Positions 59,817 to 64,000 of a DNA stretch of 64,000 nt are shown here, piece by piece (within the stretch, counting starts at the first letter, position 1; each line of letters opens with the position of its first letter). Source of the DNA: Nageia nagi (taxonomy: Eukaryota; Pinophyta). A program made the position numbers and the translations under genes. The stretch covers positions 108,190,001 through 108,254,000 of the forward strand of contig JBITNC010000001.1 of NCBI GenBank assembly GCA_050084985.1, in the 5' to 3' direction. The notes under the pieces are model-generated. The model was not told the DNA's origin. It worked only from the letters and a program-made list of their open reading frames with translations, and ran no database searches.

Positions 59817-60508
59817 TGTAGTCCCAAAATAATGTAATTAATTTTTTATGGGGGTTAATTAATGCACTATTGATCTACTTGTTTCTTATTGATGCATATA
59901 TCTGAAATATGGTAATAATGCATAATACAAAGATACTTATGTTTAATTATATCGCATGTTCATTCCATTAAGATAGACATACACAAAATAAAAGCATACA
60001 TTCATTCAATTTCATGCCATGCATTTTATACTTGGCACACCATTGACAACCTAAGATAAAATAATATAACAAATGTGATAAAGGATATAGAAATGGTTGA
60101 ATGAAATAATAATCATATAATAAATAAAATATGAGAAGTAATGCTTGCTTATTACTGATATGATATTTTAAAAGATCTTCCTTAGATCTTGTACTTTGTT
60201 CTTTCCTTATTTATATATCATCTTGTCATGTCTTCTGTAATATCCTGTAGCCTTGATGATGATCTTCTTTCTAATTTTTAATTGATAGAGTCTCCTCCTC
60301 TCAAAGGTCTGGATCCCCTTTTGGTTGCCTCCTATACTTTTATATAGCAACACTTCTATTATAAGATTTGACCCTTAGGTCATGATATGGTGGTCCATTA
60401 CATGAACTACATAGCTTTGGGTATATTTTAACCCCTTTTACATAATACATCATTGAAACTTTACAATGAATTATTTAATAAATAATAATTCATTTTTAAG
60501 TGTCTACA
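59817..60508 (-). repeat. 5' LTR of element 8
   Basis: 692 bp, collinear with 51392-52086. Just inside its start is a perfect 10-bp-stem inverted repeat (ATGAATTATT/AATAATTCAT, 60466-60493). A TATA box (TATATAAAAG on the minus strand, about 60336-60346) lies about 165 bp from the LTR start. Confidence 0.93.
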
Positions 60509-61479
60509 AAGACATCTTTGCCTCGTTGTAGAAACACCTCCATTGATCTTTGATACATATTTATCCTTATCGAGTCTTCATCATCTTCTATCTAGCTTCT
60601 TTCCAAGGATCAATATAAATTTGGTCGAGTACTAGGAATGGTATAGAGTTTGAGGATCAAGACACCCCTTTATGAATTTTGACCAACCATGCAAATGACT
60701 ATCATTCAAAATTTATGCTTATGGACCTCAGGATTTGGTTCCTCCCTTTCTTGGTCATAAGTAAATGATATCAATACATTTTCACAAAATTAAATCAATT
60801 AATGTATTCTTTTAAATCATATACACATCATATTTTCCAATATATTGGAATTCATTTACAACATAACTTTGGTATCTCTTTCCATAAATCTTTTCTATTC
60901 CTACTAATTTCTAAGGTTTTAACAATCTCAATGTAATATAAAATGTTCCTATATAACTAAATAAATAAGATAACATCACAAATGAAAGCCTTTATTAACC
61001 CAAAAAAAAAAATTGCTTCCACATTATATACAAAACTTAAAAATATTAGATGGAATATATTAATTGTTTAATGGAACCTTAGAACATCTCCGTTCATGCA
61101 AACCATATTCTAAACTAAATTTACTAAGATAAATATGTCGAAAATAGTCACCATAGGAGATTCGTTGTCTTGCCTTCAAGGTAGTATTTCTTGATCACAA
61201 GAGGAAGAATACGTGACGGTCATATCTACTAGCATTTGCCATAGATCTAATAAGATTCTTCTGATGCGTATTGAAGGAAAGTATTATTGGGATAAGTATT
61301 TAATAATTGAAAGGGCGATTCAATACTATTTGCTAATCAATATAATGTAGATCCATTGATCCAAATCTATAAAACTACGCAGGATATGGAAGATAACAAC
61401 GTACTTCTTACTAGTTTATTTATCGTACGACATCATAGGAAGTCATAGAGTATAAGATTTATTCAAATAATTGTAAGAA

Positions 61480-61738
61480 ATGCGTAGAATATTCAGGCAT
61501 GATGCTTTTACAATTATTTGATGGACTATAATGATGGTAGGGTATGCACAAAATGGGTCATACTAAAAACTAAGCTGAGCTCAAGATTAAATTCAAGCTT
61601 TGAAACCTTTACCAATATTTTTCCAGCCTGCGCCTTCATGGGAGTTCTTGAAAAAGAAAGTTTGGAAATCTACAAGAGTAGTAAAAATGGTTTCACATCA
61701 AATATTGTAATTGTAAGTTACCTCATAACCATGTGAAA
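61480..61738 (+). pseudogene. PPR fragment in the second LTR of element 9
   Basis: A 72-codon frame (61518-61736) reads SSFETFTNIFPACAFMGVLE then KESLEIYKSSKNGFTSNIVI and VSYLITM. This is a PPR repeat followed by the start of the next (compare the NVVVxxxLIDMYAKC style of intact PPRs). Compared with the copy at 45650-46350 about 440 bp are missing. The junction falls between two repeats, consistent with recombination between them. Confidence 0.8.
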
Positions 61739-62194
61739 GAATACCAAAGCAAGTAAGGTAAAAAATTAGTCATAATAGAATTAATTGACTAGAATCATCA
61801 ATAATATATTTGTACTCGGATTTTCCATCAATTTAAATAAAAGGGAAAAGAAAAAATAATAAGATCCCACTCCTTTACATTTAAAGGAAAAGACAGGATC
61901 CTTCACATGGATTATGTCAAACAAAACAATCAATATGTCCCTTCAAATAATTTAATATCTCTATCAACAATTAATTCCATGAGCATTTAACAAACAATCA
62001 TTTCTTACAACTCATTAAATAACATCAAAATATGACTACTTTAATTAGGCATTTTAGAAATGCAAAATAATGCATATGAACTTGGAGAGGGAGAAAGGCT
62101 TCTTTTATTCATGTAACTCTACACCCAAGCTTGAGAATAACAAGAATGAAATAATAAGAGATAGGTGTGCATTTTTTTTCTAATGTTCCACCCT

Positions 62195-62206
62195 CTTATT
62201 TATAGC
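62195..62206 (-). promoter_or_regulatory. TATA box in the element 9 5' LTR
   Basis: The minus strand reads GGCTATAAATAAGAGGG, a strong plant-type TATA box. It lies in the part of the LTR that is deleted from the 3' copy. Confidence 0.55.
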
Positions 62207-62995
62207 CAAGGATGTTCAAGTGTGTCTAAATGAATGTCTCCTCATCCCTTCAATAATGTTTAGGGTAGGGTTGATTAAAGTTGTTGATGATTGAAATGGA
62301 ATTTAATACCTTGGATCCTTTTTTATTAACTGATAAATTAGTTCTAACTAGTATCCATATGTAACACAAGGAAACCAAAATAAGTAGGGTTATTACTTAA
62401 TTATTTTCATCAACCATTAAATATTTTGTAACATCACAAGGTGACCTTAGTCCTTTCTTATTTTTGTTGTTTTAATTTTCACTTTAGTTTACTAACAACT
62501 ATAAGTAAAAAATTTGAAATCAAAGGAAGGGAATATATCTTGCCTCCTTTTTTGAATTTAAATTATGAAAATTCATAATAGAAAATCAATCACACATCTT
62601 ACGTGTGATGGTCACCTCATTTTGTAGGATAAATTGTTAATCCACATATATCCACAAACACAAATTCAACATTCATAACTAATTATTTTACCATGCAGTT
62701 ACATGATTTATGATGGTCATTAAGGTTTGTTAGTGAACGAATGCCAATAATTTTTGCACTCTTACCCTTCTGTTCTTGTCACTAATTCACCCTTAGTTCT
62801 TTGGATCTTTTCCACATTTTTCATCTTGGTTTAACTTGTAACCTATGTCAAAACATCTCGAAGCCAATATCAAACCAACATAATTAAAGCATATCATTAT
62901 TCAAAACTCATCATCACATAGCTTAATTCAAATTTAATCTAATTAGGATTCTCAATAATACTTGAGTCTTAACAATGCAATTGGGTGGGTCTTTA

Positions 62996-63020
62996 TAGCT
63001 TGCCTCACCCAGGCAAGCTA
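62996..63020. repeat. Perfect 10-bp inverted repeat at the element 9 insertion site
   Basis: TAGCTTGCCT, loop CACCC, AGGCAAGCTA. The LTR ends at 62997, two bases inside the left arm, and the rest belongs to the PMD gene of element 7. It is GC-rich compared with its surroundings. Confidence 0.75.
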
Positions 63021-63878
63021 ATAGGTATCCTCCTCCCATGCATAGCCTACGTAGGAGACCCATACCAAATCTTGAAGTTATAAACTATCCACCTCGCATC
63101 TCCTAGCCTACATAGTATGTGGGTACCTATAACCATGCAACATAGACACTCAATAGGTCAATGATCTATCTATAGGGTCATCTCTAGCCCTTTATAATGC
63201 AACTAATTGGAAAACAACTATCTTCTCATATGCCCACACCTATAGTAGGTTTGCATGAGCAATGGTGATATTGAACTTGTCTACATATATGAAGATATAT
63301 AAATCCTTGTAAAGTTTTACTAGCATAGCAGGAGCCCATGCATACCTTGTGCCCATGGCATAAATATCCTAGATAATCTAAACCATGTCCAACAGAAAGG
63401 ATGAGGTACTCTTATCAAAATACATGTATGTGAAAATTATAGAGGCTATCAATAACCTCAAGTGTTTGTAATTAGAGGCAAACATGCATGCCTCAGATAT
63501 ATGCGTATACCTACGCTCCCAATCATGGTATTCTTTCCACGTCAACCATGCTATCAATGTCTATCGATCCTCGTTGCTCCCTATCTAAGCATGATGTACC
63601 AATCGCCCTTGGATTGGAATCTCCCATAACTGGTAAATATCCAATAGCGTGACTATAATTTCACCCAAGGGAAGGTGAAATGTATTAGTGTCTAGATCCC
63701 ATTGCTTTGCCAATACTATTAATAAAGGTAGGTCATGCTATACATGACTAACCACAACTAGGTCCATCAGAATGAACTAAGAAAGAATATCATTATGATG
63801 GTTTATCCTGGGGCATGTCCTAGCCTTCTCCAAGGTAGTAGTGGACATGGGTCCACCCCTTATAAGAACCTTGCGATC
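62998..63878 (-). pseudogene. Plant mobile domain (MAIN-like) gene of element 7, N-terminal half
   Basis: The minus strand begins right after a splice acceptor (about 63879) with a basic segment and STTTLEKARTCPRINHHNDI. The PMD signature follows: WDLDTNTFHLPLGEIIVTLL then DIYQLWEIPIQGRLV, at about 63690-63590. Then TLIAWLTWKEYHDWERRY, SIIFTYMYFDKSTSSFLLDM, YAWAPAMLVKLYKDLYIF and ITIAHANLL, stop, VWAYEKIVVF. It matches the element 8 copy in order and is interrupted at 62998 by element 9. The continuation is at 43312. The frame has a handful of stops, fewer than the element 8 copy. Confidence 0.83.
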
Positions 63879-64000
63879 CTACAAAATAAAAGAAAAATTT
63901 ACATTACTAATTGTAAAAGCTCAAAATAATTGAAAAATACAAGCAAATGATGATAATAAAAATCAAAACAACTTTCAAAAGGAAAAATGTGGTGTAAAAA
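63879..64000 (-). other. Intron of the element 7 PMD gene (runs off the window)
   Basis: The minus strand is T-rich and ends TTTTATTTTGTAG, a good 3' splice site, directly before the conserved exon start. The 5' splice site and first exon lie beyond 64000. Confidence 0.55.

Larger units (their letters stand above)
51392..60508 (-). mobile_element. Element 8: complete non-autonomous gag plus antisense PMD retrotransposon
   Basis: 9117 bp, with LTRs of 695 and 692 bp and near-identical flanks AAGAT (51387-51391) and AAGAC (60509-60513). The uninterrupted 3' LTR of element 9 reads TTCATTAAGACATA at this site (44690), so AAGAC is the original target. Reading minus: 5' LTR, intact PBS, gag, spacer, PMD gene on the opposite strand, four 3' repeats of about 190 bp, PPT, 3' LTR. 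No protease, RT, RNase H or integrase motif was found. LTR, PBS and 3' repeats are those of Tat-1 and Tat-2. This is the only full-length member of the family in the window. Confidence 0.86.
43313..62997 (-). mobile_element. Element 9: chromodomain gypsy element with about 4.2-kb LTRs
   Basis: Minus-strand element. Its 3' LTR is 43313-47067, the internal region 47068-49660 and the 5' LTR 49661-62997, the last interrupted by element 8. LTR start TGTAACTACCC after a PPT with AAGGGGG, a tRNA-Met-type PBS, and a chromodomain integrase fit the Tekay/Del branch of chromoviruses, whose LTRs are known to be long. Protease and most of RT are deleted internally. It interrupts the antisense PMD gene of element 7. 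The left boundary lost the LTR end plus host sequence, so no target duplication remains. Confidence 0.82.
60509..62997 (-). repeat. 5' LTR of element 9, outer part
   Basis: Continues the LTR after element 8; the first five bases are the target duplication. It matches 44694-47067 (TTGTAGAAACACCTCC, GGGAGTTCTTGAAAAAGAAA). It ends at 62997 with GGGTGGGTCTTTATA, where the other LTR has GGGTGGGTAGTTACA. It carries about 500 bp missing from the 3' LTR (about 62010-62600). It lacks about 440 bp of the PPR segment. Confidence 0.86.
38516..64000 (+). mobile_element. Element 7: gag plus antisense PMD retrotransposon, split and running off the window
   Basis: Visible parts: 5' LTR (38516-39183), PBS, gag (39253-41520), spacer, then a PMD gene on the opposite strand. 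The PMD gene is interrupted by element 9: C-terminal half at 42497-43312, N-terminal half at 62998-63878, intron beyond. The 3' end and 3' LTR lie outside the window. No protease, RT or integrase was seen between gag and the PMD gene. It has the same gene plan as element 8 but an LTR of the LTR-10 subfamily. Confidence 0.78.

Noticed and set aside
43313-62997. Large segmental duplication (43.3-47.1 kb versus 49.7-63.0 kb)
   Set aside because: The repeats end exactly at a PPT (47068) and a tRNA-Met-type PBS (49646-49660) and enclose gag, RNase H, integrase and chromodomain, so they are LTRs.

Overview
The window is a stretch of intergenic DNA from a large plant nuclear genome, probably a gymnosperm and possibly a conifer; that assignment is inference. 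It is AT-rich and contains no intact cellular gene. It is built almost entirely of old, nested LTR retrotransposons whose genes are broken by many stop codons. Pentatricopeptide-repeat (PPR) and plant-mobile-domain (PMD) sequences are present as decayed or captured fragments. No rRNA, tRNA or CRISPR was recognised.

Left block (1-16739). A tandem array of a 228-bp unit derived from the C-terminal part of a PPR protein (minus strand) was split by a Ty3/gypsy element of the Tat lineage, here Tat-1 (1284-9187, target-site duplication CAAGA). The array resumes at 9188. Then come anonymous AT-rich DNA, a 3'-end fragment of a related element on the minus strand (about 12240-14620), and an unidentified decayed coding region with an internally duplicated module (about 15600-16735).

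Middle block (16740-38515). Tat-2 (16740-36388, duplication CATAT) carries a degraded chromodomain gypsy element (about 18530-23454, plus) and a Ty1/copia element (23455-31849, minus) in its interior. To the right are the 3' end and LTR of another Tat-like element (36394-38515, LTR-10).

Right block (38516-64000). Element 7 (plus) is inserted in LTR-10. Element 9, a chromodomain gypsy element on the minus strand with LTRs of about 4.2 kb, is inserted in element 7. Element 8 (51392-60508, minus) is inserted in an LTR of element 9. Elements 7 and 8 belong to one family with an unusual plan: LTR, gag, no recognisable pol in what is visible, and a gene on the opposite strand encoding a PMD (MAIN-like) protein with a C-terminal coiled coil. 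That antisense gene keeps a spliceosomal intron. Element 8 shares LTR sequence, primer-binding site, polypurine tract and about 190-bp 3' repeats with Tat-1 and Tat-2. The simplest reading is a non-autonomous retrotransposon family that uses Tat enzymes and carries a captured antisense PMD gene. The long LTRs of element 9 themselves contain PPR-repeat fragments.

How the parts fit together: Tat-1 and Tat-2 once supplied protease, reverse transcriptase, two RNase H domains and integrase. The gag-plus-PMD elements kept the cis signals (PBS, PPT, LTR ends, 3' repeats) needed to use them. All copies visible here are dead. Boundaries marked approximate were judged by eye, without alignment software.
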